Positions 24,997 to 35,153 are shown, counted from the stretch's first letter. The stretch: DNA of 64,000 nucleotides from Streptomyces aculeolatus (GCF_020400605.1 NZ_JAINRD010000004.1:372001-436000); one strand, 5' to 3'. The notes: generated by a model from the letters alone, not told the origin. Numbers and translations are program-made.

Positions 24997-25473
24997 ATGC
25001 GAGTCGGCATCACCGGGCACCGCGACCTCCCGAAGGACGTCGAGGATCGGGTACGCACCGCGCTGCGCGTCGAAGTCGAACGGCACTACCCGTGGGAACT
25101 GGTCGGTGTCTCCTGTATCGCCGACGGCCCCGACAGCTGGTTCGCGCGGCTCGTGCTCGACCACGGCGGGCGGGTCGAGGTGGTCACCCCTGCCGCCGAG
25201 TACCGCGACGGTCTGCCCGCCGACCACCACGCCGAATACGACGCCCTCATGGCCGCTACTGCTGAGGTGTACCCGTCCGGGCTGGAGGCGTCGGACGCCT
25301 GGGCGCACATGGTCGGCTCGGAGATCCTCGTCGGCTTGGTCGACGAGTTGCTCGCCGTGTGGGATCGGCAGCCGGCCCGCGGTTACGGCGGTACCGCCGA
25401 TGTGGTCGCCTACGCGCAGCGCAACGGCGTACCCGTGCGCGTGCTCTGGCCGGAAGGCGCGACGCGGGACTGA
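24997..25473 (+). CDS. SLOG-superfamily (YpsA/DprA-like) protein
   Basis: 158 residues. It begins MRVGITGHRDLPKDVEDRVR, the GITGHR signature of small SLOG proteins, and has IADGPDSWFARLVLDHGG at the position of the ligand loop. VVAYAQRNGVPVRVLWP near the end matches the closing strand. The fold binds nucleotide or ADP-ribose-like ligands. It is the second such protein in the window and shares an apparent operon with the HAD gene. Confidence 0.75.
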   Translation: MRVGITGHRDLPKDVEDRVRTALRVEVERHYPWELVGVSCIADGPDSWFARLVLDHGGRVEVVTPAAEYRDGLPADHHAEYDALMAATAEVYPSGLEASDAWAHMVGSEILVGLVDELLAVWDRQPARGYGGTADVVAYAQRNGVPVRVLWPEGATRD

Positions 25474-25523
25474 CCTGAATCTCGGCAGCAGCATCGCGAG
25501 AGAGCACCTTTAGCGTCGAACGC

Positions 25524-25838
25524 ATGAGCGATGCTATCGAGGCGCCGCCCTGGAACGAAGACATGGGCCGGCCACCGCGCGTCCGGATCTACTCGACGAG
25601 GCACCCGCCGCGTCTGCTCGTCTTCACGGATGGCGACTGGCGCCCGGCCAGCGTCATGGCCAGACACGACTGGCCGGACCGCACTGTCAGTCTGCAACCG
25701 ACGATCCGACTCTCCGCCCCGGACCTCGGCGGAAGGATCGAAACCTTCTGCCGCACCTACCGGTGGGACGCCCGCGTGATGCTCGTCCTGTCGACCGGGG
25801 AGCGGGCAATGGATCGCCCCCGCGGCCAGCGCCGGTGA
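25524..25838 (+). CDS. Small hypothetical protein
   Basis: 104 residues, charged and soluble, with no assigned domain (RLLVFTDGDWRPASVMARHD). It lies 50 bp after the SLOG gene in the same direction and so is probably cotranscribed. Codon bias is consistent with a real gene. Confidence 0.55.
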   Translation: MSDAIEAPPWNEDMGRPPRVRIYSTRHPPRLLVFTDGDWRPASVMARHDWPDRTVSLQPTIRLSAPDLGGRIETFCRTYRWDARVMLVLSTGERAMDRPRGQRR

Positions 25839-26047
25839 GCTGAGCGCAAGGGCGCAGCGCCCTCCGCTGCCGTAGTCTCTGCCGCCACCATGAGAGTGGC
25901 CATATGGTTCGCCACCCAGGGCCCGCGGAGACCACGACTGTAATCGAGCGCCTGGAATGACACGGGCGGCGACATCCTGGTGTAGTGGCGCTCCTGCTCG
26001 CGGCGTGGACCGGGGATTTGCAGCGTTCACGGTTCTACGATGAGCCG

Positions 26048-26788
26048 GTGACCGCGACCCTGCCCCCTGTGGGCATTGACATCCTTGATGTCGAGCAGCT
26101 TGTGCTCGCCGAAGTTGAGGAGCCTCCGCTGCCTCTCCAGGATGCCGAGGCCCGAGATCGGGTGTGGGAGAAGGCAGTTCGGGCCAACCCCGCCCTCTTC
26201 GACGGTCCCGTGGTCGCGTGCGGAGGGCTGGAGTGGCTGGGCCCGCGGATGCTGCGTCTGTCCTGGGTGCGAGTGACCTACCGGCACTACGCGCTACGTC
26301 GTGTCCCTGGCGCGACCGCGCTGCCCTCGCTGTTCGTCAACGTCCTCCAGCCGGTTGACGATGGTCGCGTGCTGGCGGCGAGGATGGCGCCTTCTACGGC
26401 CGCCCCGGGCCGTTGGCAACTGCCGGGAGGTTCGGTGGAGCCTCCCGCGGCAAGGGAGGTGCTGGACGAGTCGGCTCTGGCCGGCCAGGCCGCACGGGAA
26501 CTCGTCGAGGAGGTGGGGATCGGCGTGCTCGCCGAGGAGTTGCGGCTGTGGATCGTGACCCACGGCGAGTCCGGCAGTGTCGGCTTTACCTACCTGGCCC
26601 CGGCGCGGTGCGAGGTGGCGTTGCGGGCTGGTCTGGCCTCTGCTGCGGCGGTTGAGCGCGCCCGGGGGCGTGAGCCGGAGCTTGACGACATCGCCCTGGT
26701 GTCCTCGCCGGAGGAGGTTGGGGGTCTGGCTGGTCCGCATGCGGACTACCTGGAGCCGGTCGTCCATCACTTCTGCGAGCGTCGCTGA
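26048..26788 (+). CDS. NUDIX-domain protein with N-terminal extension
   Basis: 246 residues from GTG 26048; the frame is open to 25985. The C-terminal domain has LPGGSVEPP and later AARELVEEVGIG. An 8-10 residue insertion separates the Gly from the catalytic helix, so the box is atypical although the REL-EE-G core is intact. The first 100 residues (GIDILDVEQLVLAEVEEPPL, LEWLGPRMLRLSWVRVTYRH) are an unassigned domain that repeats in some actinobacterial NUDIX proteins. It stands alone, followed by a gene remnant. Confidence 0.75.
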   Translation: MTATLPPVGIDILDVEQLVLAEVEEPPLPLQDAEARDRVWEKAVRANPALFDGPVVACGGLEWLGPRMLRLSWVRVTYRHYALRRVPGATALPSLFVNVLQPVDDGRVLAARMAPSTAAPGRWQLPGGSVEPPAAREVLDESALAGQAARELVEEVGIGVLAEELRLWIVTHGESGSVGFTYLAPARCEVALRAGLASAAAVERARGREPELDDIALVSSPEEVGGLAGPHADYLEPVVHHFCERR

Positions 26789-26832
26789 GCGGGGGGGCAG
26801 GCGCTGGTGAGGAAGTCCCGGACGCACGCACG

Positions 26833-27146
26833 GGCTCCTGTTCACCGACGATATCCGCTGCCCAGTGCACATCTCAGACCTCACCGCCGCAATCCTCGAA
26901 CTCGCTACTTCTCAGCACTCCGGAGTCCGCCATGCCGCCGGCCCGGACGCGATCAGCCGACACGAACTCGGCCTGCTGATTGCACGCCGCGACGGCCTCG
27001 ACCCCACAACGCTTCCCCACGGTCGACGCGCCGACAGCTTCGCCCCCGGAGCACTGGACATCCGCCTGGACAGCAGCGCCACCCAGTGCACCTCCAACCA
27101 GGCTGTGTGGAGCGTATGAGTTCCTGTCTGCGGCGGCGATGTAGAC
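26833..27146 (+). pseudogene. RmlD-like sugar-nucleotide reductase, C-terminal remnant
   Basis: Sequence typical of the C-terminal third of dTDP-4-dehydrorhamnose reductase-like proteins is present: LLFTDDIRCPVHISDLTAAI, then GVRHAAGPDAISRHELGL and ALDIRLDSS. The N-terminal two thirds with the NAD site are absent, and near 27085 the frame must shift to recover TRLCGAYEFLSAAAM before its stop. It is therefore a decayed fragment. An ATG at 26865 leaves an 84-codon open frame, but I doubt that it is used. Confidence 0.65.
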
Positions 27147-27212
27147 GAAGAGCACGCCTCCGCACGCTTACATCCACCCCAGCCAATGTCGACGCCACCA
27201 CGAGGAGCTGTT

Positions 27213-27674
27213 GTGATCGTATCTGCACCCGTCGATGAAGCCCTGCTCCAAGCACTCACCGCCGCAGCCGATGCCGACGGCATCACTAAGCACGTCGTCG
27301 GTGCCGTCATTCCCGACAACACCGGCCGGGTGCTGCTGCTACACCGGCCCGCCGGAGACTTTCTCGGCGACCTGTGGGAGCTGCCCTCCGGCGGTGTCGA
27401 TCGCGGTGAACCCCTCCTCGACGCCCTGCGGCGCGAAGTGGAAGAGGAGACCGGTTTGGTCATTACCGGCATCAGCAGCTACCTGGGGCATCTCGACTAC
27501 ACCTCAGGCTCGGGCCGGCCCACCCGCCAGTTCAACTTCGCCGCCACGGTCGAGGGATCCGGGGTACGGCTCACCGAACACGACGGCTATGAATGGGCCG
27601 ACTCCACCGGGCAGCAGAAGACTTCCGAAGCGGTCCAGACGGTCTTGGCCGCCTGGCACCAGCACACCACCTGA
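27213..27674 (+). CDS. NUDIX hydrolase
   Basis: 153 residues from GTG 27213, preceded by GAGGAGCTGTT. The NUDIX box is textbook: SGGVDRGEPLLDALRREVEE followed by ETGL. The rest follows the MutT-like fold (VVGAVIPDNTGRVLLLHRPA, then LPSGG). It could clean up an oxidised or modified nucleotide. The DnaQ-like exonuclease follows at 27797. Confidence 0.9.
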   Translation: MIVSAPVDEALLQALTAAADADGITKHVVGAVIPDNTGRVLLLHRPAGDFLGDLWELPSGGVDRGEPLLDALRREVEEETGLVITGISSYLGHLDYTSGSGRPTRQFNFAATVEGSGVRLTEHDGYEWADSTGQQKTSEAVQTVLAAWHQHTT

Positions 27675-27796
27675 CCAAGGTGGGAGAGTCGCACGCCCTC
27701 GCTCGGCGTGTGACCAGGCGGCGGGGGCATACCGATCAGAGTTACACCGCCGGTTCCGCCGTCGGCGGCCTGCTCACCCCAGGAAGAGGGGTCCTC

Positions 27797-28402
27797 GTGA
27801 ATCCCACGGATTGGCCGTCTCGGCTGCTCGTCGTCGATGTCGAGGGAAACGGCACCAGCCAGCCCGACCTGGTTGAAGTCGCCGCCCTCCCGCTGCGCAC
27901 GGGTACGCCGGACGTCAGCACCGCACTCGCGTGGCTAATCAGACCGCCCCGCCCCGTCACCCAGCACGCGACCCGGGTGCACGGCATCACCAACGACCAG
28001 CTCGCCACCTGCCCAGCCTGGGACGAAGTCGCCGACGAGGTCCGACACGTGCTCGACGGAGCGTGGATCGCCGCTCACAACGCCGGTACCGACTACCGAG
28101 CCCTCGCACGCCACCTCCCCGGCTGGGAACCGGCCGGAGTAGTGGACACCCTCCGACTGGCCCGAGTCACATATACCGACGCCCCTCGGCACGGCCTCGA
28201 CGCGCTCATCGACCATCTCGACCTGGACCTGTCCCAAGCCCCTGCGCAGAGACATCGGGCCTCCTTCGACGCCTACGCCGCCGCACAGGTGCTGCTCCTT
28301 GCCGCCTCCCAGTACACAACCTGGCACGAGCTGATCTCCGCTGCGGTCCCGCCCGGAATGCCGGGAGCACCAGCCGACGAGGCCGCACCCACCCTTTGGT
28401 GA
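27797..28402 (+). CDS. DnaQ-like 3'-5' exonuclease (DEDDh)
   Basis: 201 residues from GTG 27797 after AGGAAGAGGGG. Exo I is LLVVDVEGNG (Asp, Glu), Exo II lies in AHNAGTDYRAL, and Exo III is HRASFDAYAAA with the His and Asp of the DEDDh class. TRVHGITNDQL is also typical. It is a stand-alone proofreading-type nuclease acting on DNA or RNA 3' ends, not attached to a polymerase. It lies next to a NUDIX gene, a pairing suggestive of nucleic acid maintenance or defence. Confidence 0.86.
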   Translation: MNPTDWPSRLLVVDVEGNGTSQPDLVEVAALPLRTGTPDVSTALAWLIRPPRPVTQHATRVHGITNDQLATCPAWDEVADEVRHVLDGAWIAAHNAGTDYRALARHLPGWEPAGVVDTLRLARVTYTDAPRHGLDALIDHLDLDLSQAPAQRHRASFDAYAAAQVLLLAASQYTTWHELISAAVPPGMPGAPADEAAPTLW

Positions 28403-28564
28403 TGACGCCCGGCGCAGAGGGAAAAGGCCGATTGGGCTGACCGGGGGAAGCAGGCCGTAGCGGAGAAGAGGGAGGCGGGTGCAGGTCGGGGAAGGGGACG
28501 TTCGGCTCCTGTCGAACGGATACCTGCGGATCTATCGTCGGCGGGGGCGATTGGGGGCGAAATC

Positions 28565-30355
28565 GTGCGGGATACGCGGCTGGTACAGACGGCTGTGGTC
28601 GGTGACGAGCACTCGGACGTGCCCGTCCTACTGCCGACCGAGGCGATCGAGTTAGACGTTTTCCGTCGCGCGCACGCCCACGACACTTTCTGGTGCGGGC
28701 TTCTGCTGGGCGGCTGCGGCGCCCAGCTCGCTCACAAGCTGTACGTCGACCGGCTGTGCCACTTCCAGCACTATCCGCAGGCAAGGGGCGCACCGCACGC
28801 CTGCCGTCGGCCGAAAGTCGGCGAGTCCAGCGCCGACCATCTGTATGTGAAGTCGGCGATGACACAGTCGCTGCTGGAGCACGGCCGAGCCGGCCGCTTC
28901 GCCTTCCCGCCGCCGATCGGTTCCCTGCTGGACGTGGACCTTGAGGACGGCATCACCTTGCGCGTCCACATGGACCAGGCGGTACCGCCCAACTGGGCAG
29001 ACGGCCGCATCCCCGTTCTGGGCCCGGGGGTGATTCCGGATCCTGGCGCGTTCTCCCGCTGCCCGTACGTGTACCGGGTGCGGTGCGAAAGCGACGGCGC
29101 CAGCCGTCGGGTGTGGATCGGCACCCAGAGCCTGGCCCACCCGACCGAGTGGGTCCCCGTCGCCGATTGCGCGTGGACCGACGACGGCCTCATCACTCCG
29201 GCCGCCACCGAGATCCTGCGGCAACGCCCCCCGACAGCTGATGCTGCGCCGGCCGCGACGGCACGACGCTCGGGAGCTTTACCCAAGAGCGTGATTCGGT
29301 TCATCCGCGGGCTGGAGACCGCCCAGCGCTCCGGGACCGTCGAGCACGTACGGCGCTTGTGTGACGGCAGCGGCGCCTTCCTCGAAAGCCTGGGTGCCAC
29401 AGCCCGCACCGAAGCAGAGGTCGCCCTTCAGGAAGCCCGGACGTGGCTGGCCGGCCACGAGGACTACCAGCGGCGCGTCTTCGCCGACCTCGCCAAGGCG
29501 GTCACCGAGAAGCGAGCCTTCGATGTCCGCTCCCAACTGCCGTCGGCCGCGACACTCACCCGGCGCGGCGCCAGCGCCTCCGAACAGCGCGTCCTGGCGG
29601 CGGCCAGGGCCTTCCTCCGGGAGCAGAATCGCCTCCCCGACCCCCGGTCGGGCCTGCCCGTGCTCAAGTCCCTCCCCGGGTCACCGTGCAGCAAGCGCAC
29701 GCGTTCCCAACCGCGAAAGGTACCCCAGCCGCAGGCGGCGGCGAAGGAACAGAACAGCGCCCGGATGCAACGGCGGGAACGCCGCGCGGCAGTGCGCCGG
29801 GCCAGGAGTATCCTTCAGCGCCTCGACCAGCGCTTCCATCGCTCCGCTGACGAGCGGCGGGAGCTGGCGCAGGAGCTGGAAACGGTCGTGAAAGCCGCCG
29901 GTGACTGGCTATCCGCCGATGAGCGGCGCGAAGCCAGGTCCTGGATCGGGAAGGTGTCCCAGCCCAAGAAGCCGGGCTGTGAACCCCAAGCGCGCAGCGA
30001 ACTCGGACCGGACGTCTTGGAATCGGCTGCCGCTGCCGTGCGCGGGGCACTCAAGAAGGCAGCCCGCGAGCAGACCACCACCAGCTGGGCCCGGTTGACG
30101 CAGCAACTCGGTTCCGCGCTGCCTCAGATGACCCTCGCAGATCGCATCCAGGTCCTCACCCTCGTCGACCAGGCCACACCCGCCGACCAGGCGCTGTTGT
30201 CGTCCCTGGTCGCTGCGGGAGACCCGAACATGACGACGCCTTACCGCGAGGTCGCCCGCTCGCTCGGCCTTGAGGTACCTGCAGCCGAAGATGACCTGCG
30301 CGACGTACTCGAAGCAGACGTACAGCAGGTCCACTACCACTGGCGACACCGATAG
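28565..30355 (+). CDS. Large protein with CoiA-like N-terminal region
   Basis: 596 residues from GTG 28565. Residues about 45-100 carry GLLLGGCGAQLAHKLY, CHFQHYP and SSADHLYVKSAM, a Cys/His pattern plus Asp and Lys residues resembling the zinc-ribbon and PD-(D/E)XK-type core of competence protein CoiA. This is a visual likeness only. The middle and C-terminal parts are charged helices, probably coiled coil (RRERRAAVRRARSILQRLDQ), then a globular end. It lies 120 bp before a frameshifted large gene in the same direction. Possibly a nuclease; the partner and role are unknown. Confidence 0.6.
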   Translation: MRDTRLVQTAVVGDEHSDVPVLLPTEAIELDVFRRAHAHDTFWCGLLLGGCGAQLAHKLYVDRLCHFQHYPQARGAPHACRRPKVGESSADHLYVKSAMTQSLLEHGRAGRFAFPPPIGSLLDVDLEDGITLRVHMDQAVPPNWADGRIPVLGPGVIPDPGAFSRCPYVYRVRCESDGASRRVWIGTQSLAHPTEWVPVADCAWTDDGLITPAATEILRQRPPTADAAPAATARRSGALPKSVIRFIRGLETAQRSGTVEHVRRLCDGSGAFLESLGATARTEAEVALQEARTWLAGHEDYQRRVFADLAKAVTEKRAFDVRSQLPSAATLTRRGASASEQRVLAAARAFLREQNRLPDPRSGLPVLKSLPGSPCSKRTRSQPRKVPQPQAAAKEQNSARMQRRERRAAVRRARSILQRLDQRFHRSADERRELAQELETVVKAAGDWLSADERREARSWIGKVSQPKKPGCEPQARSELGPDVLESAAAAVRGALKKAAREQTTTSWARLTQQLGSALPQMTLADRIQVLTLVDQATPADQALLSSLVAAGDPNMTTPYREVARSLGLEVPAAEDDLRDVLEADVQQVHYHWRHR

Positions 30356-30477
30356 CCGCGTTCTGCTGGCCATTTGCCCAATCCGAACCCGGCGGCCGAG
30401 CGCCCCGCGTACGGTCACACCCGGAAGTTGGTGACCGTCTGGTCACGGCAGGTCAACATCCCTTGGGAGGCGGCCAC

Positions 30478-32246
30478 ATGATCAATGCCCGGACGTACCC
30501 GATGTGGCAGCAACTCGCTGAAGCTGAAGAGCTGCCGGATGAGGCGCTGCCCGCGGTGATCGAGGCGCTGTGCACGCCGGCCCGCGACCTCTACGACCTC
30601 GACAGGCGAGGTGAACAGCGGCGGAAGAAGGCGTTCGGGGCCGCGTTGCCCACCCTGCTGCGGCGTACGACGGCACCGGCCCTGCGCCGTCGACTCCTTC
30701 AGCAGGCCGAGGACCAGCAACTCGCGGATCTCGCCGCCCAGGGTGTGATCACGACGGCTGACCTTCCGGCGATTCTGCGCACCCACCGTCCGACACCAGA
30801 TCTGGTCATCGGCCTGGCCCGGCGCCCCGACCAAGTCGACGACGCGATCTGCCTACTCCCCCGCCTTGACGACACTGACCTGGAGCGTGTCATCGACAAG
30901 TGGGACCCCAACCGCTACCGCCCACGCGCCGAGCAGGCCCCGCCCGTTCCGCCGGCCCTCCTCGATGCCGTACTGGACTACGCCCTCACCCCGCTCGTCC
31001 GCCTTCTTCACGATCCCGGCAAGCACGAGGGATGGAAGTTGACCGAGCGCCTCGACATGGGCTTGCCCCACGAGTTCGGCGAGGGCGCCCCCTGGCGAAT
31101 CCTGGCGACCTGCCCCGAACGGTGGCCCGCGCTCGTCGAACACCCCACCCTCGGCGCGGCCGTCCAGCACCTCCTGCTCGACCATGCCGAAACAGAGCAG
31201 CAGCGCCGCAGCGTGCTCGCCTCCACTCGGACATGGGATTCGCCGAGCAGCCAGAGCCATCCCCGGCACTCGGCAGCGACCTTCTGCGGGCCTGCCTGCC
31301 CGCCCTGTGCCTGCCGGAGATGGCCGGCTTGGCCAAGCCGAGCGTCACCGCCCGCCACCGGCTCCACCACACCGCCCAACGGGCGCGTTCCAACCCCCGC
31401 CTCCTCGACATCGCCGCTGAGCGGTTGCACACCGCAGCAGACGATTGCGTGCGCCGCGGCAGGCTGCTCACTCCACCCCGCAAGCCCAAGGACGGCTACC
31501 ACCAGCAGGCCGTCACCGTGGTCGAAGACCTCGCTCTGCTCAGCATCAACCCCGCGCACCTTGCCAAGGCATGCGCCCTGCTCACCACACTCGAACAGCC
31601 CGCAGTCGTGTCCAGCCCGCCCAGCCCACACCTGGCGCGCATCACCGCCGGCACGGACTGGAACAGTCCCGCACGCCTTCTGGAGAGCAACTACCAGCAC
31701 CGGCGGGCCGCCGCGCTGACGGCTCTCGCCGGCAACCCCCACACCCCGCGCACCGCGGTCACCGATACCCTCCCCGCGCTGCACCCGCTCGAACTCTCCT
31801 GGATCGGCCGCCAGAACCGCGCCCCCGACTGGCTGCAGACAGCCGCGGCGGCCCTCGCCCCGGACGACGTCAACGAGGCCGTTCTGCGGCTGCTCACCGA
31901 CGACGAACTCGACCGCCACCCCGACCCGGGCGCCGTGCTGCAATCCTGGCTGGACGCCCCGGAATCCGAGGGCGTGTGGTCAGAGCAGGAGGTGCACCAC
32001 GCCGTCCTCGGCTCCCGCCACCACACCCTGCACCATCTGCGCCAGCTACCCGCCGTCGAAGTTATCGTCTGGCACGAACCCAGCCTCGCCCTGCCCCACC
32101 TGATCGCACAGTGCGGCACCCAGCCGGAACACTGGCACACCCTGCTCACCGCACTCGACGACAGCCCCGCTGACAAACCCGTCACCTTCGGACAGCTCCT
32201 CGACAACATCCAATCCGCCTCCCGCGCCCCGGCCGGCACCGCGTGA
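30478..32246 (+). pseudogene. Large hypothetical gene with one frameshift
   Basis: ATG 30478 opens a protein-like frame (INARTYPMWQQLAEAEELPD, DQVDDAICLLPRLDDTDLER) that becomes nonsense near 31225. At that point the next frame takes over (DMGFAEQPEPSPALGSDLL to the stop at 32246). Restoring one base near 31224 gives a single protein of about 589 residues with HEAT or leucine-rich-variant-like helical repeats (HRRAAALTALAGNPHTPRTA). The cause is a real mutation or an assembly error. It is the only likely partner of the CoiA-like gene upstream. No function is assignable. Confidence 0.65.
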
Positions 32247-32291
32247 CAGCAGCACGGCACGGCAATCCGCCGACACTCCACTGCTGACCGC

Positions 32292-32373
32292 GTCAGGCAA
32301 TGCCCGGCCAGCCCCAGGGGCGCGGCGCCGCACGGCCCCGGAGGCAGTCGACGCGGTGCTGGGCTTCTCGGCG
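32292..32373 (-). repeat. Duplicated 3' tail of the phosphotransferase gene
   Basis: This 82 bp segment aligns without gaps to 32714-32795; the last 35 bp (32339-32373 against 32761-32795) are identical. On the minus strand it encodes EAQHRVDCLRGRAAPRPW and ends with a stop, matching the C-terminus of the APH-like protein. It is the remnant of a second copy whose body has been lost. The surrounding 32247-32714 holds no gene that I can support. Confidence 0.75.
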
Positions 32374-32714
32374 TCATGTGGGCGGATCCGCGCGGGCAGG
32401 ATCTCTTCCGTCAGCTCGAACTCGGCAAGATCAGGCAGACGGAGTCTCTCCCCTGCTCTCGACTCCTCCCGGTCGCCCGCCCGCCTCGCTGAGGGCCGAC
32501 CTGCCGGCGAGTTCCCTTGACGCCAGCGGCCCTCCGCGGGGTGCACGTTGAGTACGGCGGCGTGGGCATGGAGATCGGCGTCGACGGGAATGGAGGACTC
32601 GGAATGGGGCCCGTGGCAGCCCGGTTCTGCTTGTAAGTGCCGGGATCACCTCGGGCCGGCATTCGGTCCGGTTGCCTTGATGTAAAGCGGTGCCGCTTCT
32701 GCACTGTTTACAGG

Positions 32715-33599
32715 TCAGGCGATGCCCTTCCAGTGCCAAGGGCGGGGCGCGGTACGGCCGCGGAGGCAGTCGACGCGGTGCTGGGCTTCTCGGCGCCACT
32801 CTGGTCGGGTGGCGGCGTGCTGGGCGGCGTAGGTGGTCATGCGTAGTTCGCGGGCGGCGGCGAGCAGCTCGTAGCCCTTCCACTGGGTGACGTCGGTGCC
32901 GTATCCAGCGCAGAACTCGGCGTACTCAGCGCGGGTGACGCCGCCGGTGGTGGTCATTTTGACGGCGGTGGAGACCAGGTCCCATTCCGGTGGTCCGATC
33001 GACATCCGCTCGAAGTCGAGCAGTACGGGTCCGTCTGTTGTGCGGGCGACGTTGCCTGTCCAGGCGTCGCCGTGGACGACGCACTCGGGCAAGCCTTTGG
33101 GGCGATCAGCCCACCGGGCTTGGAGCTCTGCGAGGTGCCGGCGTAGCCAGGTGCGGTCGTCGTCCGGGATCGAGGTGGACGCTTCGATGCGCTCGGCCAC
33201 CATGACGAACGGGTCCAGCCGGCCGAGCGGCAGGTCGGGGATGGGCTGCGGGTGGAGCTGCTTGAGCAGCGTCACCACGTCGATGACCGTGCCGGGTTGG
33301 TGGCGTGGGAGTTCGTGCCACCAGGTCACCGGGCGGCCGAATGCTTCGACGGGCTGCTCGATCGGCAGGGCGCGCACAGCGGGCACCTCATTGTCAGCGA
33401 GCCACCGGGCGACCTGCACCTCGCGGACGGCGGCCGGCCACTGGCCGGGGCGGGCGATACGGGCGATCACCTGCTCGCGGGGCAGGCGCCATATCTCGTT
33501 CTCGGCGACCCGCACCGGTTCGGCGCCGGTCGCATCGAAGCCGGCACTGGTGCAGGCGGCCTCCACAACGGAGCGGTCGAGAGCGGCCGAGTTCGTCAT
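32715..33599 (-). CDS. Aminoglycoside phosphotransferase-fold kinase
   Basis: 294 residues with the APH/choline-kinase fold. CVVHGDAWTGN is the catalytic loop (Asp and Asn present) and VLLDFERMSIGPPEWDL is the metal-binding segment. The N-terminal nucleotide region is less conserved. It could phosphorylate a small alcohol or an antibiotic. Resistance is only one option, because this fold is common beside XRE regulators in Streptomyces. The ATG at 33599 overlaps the upstream regulator stop by 4 bp, so both are made together. Confidence 0.83.
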   Translation of the reverse strand: MTNSAALDRSVVEAACTSAGFDATGAEPVRVAENEIWRLPREQVIARIARPGQWPAAVREVQVARWLADNEVPAVRALPIEQPVEAFGRPVTWWHELPRHQPGTVIDVVTLLKQLHPQPIPDLPLGRLDPFVMVAERIEASTSIPDDDRTWLRRHLAELQARWADRPKGLPECVVHGDAWTGNVARTTDGPVLLDFERMSIGPPEWDLVSTAVKMTTTGGVTRAEYAEFCAGYGTDVTQWKGYELLAAARELRMTTYAAQHAATRPEWRREAQHRVDCLRGRTAPRPWHWKGIA

Positions 33600-34990
33600 G
33601 GCTGCAAGGTCGCTGCGATCCGCTGGCGGAGATACATCGTCTCTTCGCGCTTGGGGTGGCGCCCGGCGAGGCGGCCGAGTTCCTTGAGGTCGTCGGCAGC
33701 GCGCCGGGAGGTGAGGCGGCCGGCGTCGTCGAGGGCCTGGTGGCCGAGGGCGGTGGCGTGGTGAGGATCGCCCGTGGCCATGAGCAGGCTGGCCCACTTG
33801 GTGCGGGAGATGGCGCGGGAGCGGGCGAAGGCGTCGCCGTGTCCGTTGACGGCGATCTCGAAGCGCCGTCCAGCTGGTCCCGGGTGCTGGTCGGCGTGGA
33901 GGGCCAGGTCGTACAGGGCGTGTGCGGTGTCGCCGTGGTGTTGCGCGGTGTCGTAGTACGCCATCCAGGGTGGATCGTCGTCCGGGTTGGACTGGGCGAA
34001 GGCGTCGTCGGCCGCCCCGACCGCGGCCAGGGTGCCCTGCACGTCGTGCATCTTGCCGAAGGCACGGGCTCGGGCGCTGTGGAGCATCGCCCGCTCGGTC
34101 GCGGTGAGCCGGTCGGCGCGGACCAGCCCTTTCTCCGCGTGGGTCAGACCGGCGTCAGGATCGCCGATCCAGATCTCCTGACGAGCAAGGAAGCTGAAGG
34201 TCTTGGCACGCAGGTGCCAGTCGCCGGCTTCTTCCGCGCACTCGGAGGCGATCTTGAAGGCCACCCGGGCGTCGTCGTGGGCGTAGGCGTCGAAGTGGCT
34301 GGCGCCGACCACGATGCCCAGCCGGGCGACGGCGGCCAGGAGCTGAGGGCGAAGGGGCTCCGGGCAGTCGACAGGAAGGAGCCGTACGGCCCATTCCATG
34401 GCGCGGCTGGCGACCTCGCCGACGAGGCCGCCGCCGCCTTGGGCGTTGTCCCAGCGGTGGATGCTGTCGGCGACGCGGTAGAGCTGGTCGACCTCCTTGG
34501 CGTCGATCTGGTGAGGAAGCTGTGGTGGCCCGACCGGGGCTACGAGGTCGGCGAGGTCTATCGGGGTGAAGGCGGCCAGGCTGCTGGCGGCGAGGAAGGC
34601 ACGGCGGTCCACTGGCGCAGGGCTCCCGGGTCGGGCGGAGGTGTCTGTGCCCAGGATGCGACGGTCGTGCACCTCTGCGGTGCCCCTGCGAGGGCCCAGA
34701 GCCTGTTTATCCGCATCACGCCGCGGTTTTTCCGCATCAGCGAAGACCATCGCCCAGGCGCGTTCCAGCACCCCTCCGGTCTGGAGCACCTCATCCAGGC
34801 GCTGGGCCAGGTCCAGTCGGCACCTGTAGACGCCCTTTTCGATTTTGGAGATGACCGATGGGCTGACCTGCACCTTCGGGCCTAACCCGGCTGCGGAGAG
34901 TCCATGCTGCTTACGCCAGTGGCGGACTTCGGCACCGAACCAGGCCCGTGGGGAGGCATCGGGGGTGAGTGGCTTCTCTGGCTGCGGCAT
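33596..34990 (-). CDS. XRE-family regulator with TPR sensor
   Basis: 464 residues from ATG 34990 with AGGAAG. The HTH is at residues about 15-70 (WFGAEVRHWRKQHGLSAAGL, VSPSVISKIEKGVYRC). Then comes a twin-Arg-like hydrophobic patch (RRAFLAASSLAAF) common in this group, then helical repeats to the end. It is translationally coupled to the phosphotransferase, so it probably controls or senses the same process. Confidence 0.85.
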   Translation of the reverse strand: MPQPEKPLTPDASPRAWFGAEVRHWRKQHGLSAAGLGPKVQVSPSVISKIEKGVYRCRLDLAQRLDEVLQTGGVLERAWAMVFADAEKPRRDADKQALGPRRGTAEVHDRRILGTDTSARPGSPAPVDRRAFLAASSLAAFTPIDLADLVAPVGPPQLPHQIDAKEVDQLYRVADSIHRWDNAQGGGGLVGEVASRAMEWAVRLLPVDCPEPLRPQLLAAVARLGIVVGASHFDAYAHDDARVAFKIASECAEEAGDWHLRAKTFSFLARQEIWIGDPDAGLTHAEKGLVRADRLTATERAMLHSARARAFGKMHDVQGTLAAVGAADDAFAQSNPDDDPPWMAYYDTAQHHGDTAHALYDLALHADQHPGPAGRRFEIAVNGHGDAFARSRAISRTKWASLLMATGDPHHATALGHQALDDAGRLTSRRAADDLKELGRLAGRHPKREETMYLRQRIAATLQP

Positions 34991-35153
34991 CGAGGGACTT
35001 CCTGGGTCGTGATGCGGATATCTGCGTCCTCCGCATCCAGATCTGCACGTGGAGCACGTGCCCTGACTCAATGGTTGCTGACCGATTCGCAATCAGTACA
35101 CACCGCAGTCCGATCTCGTTGACGAGATTTCCGCAGACCGAAGTGGGCCCGCG

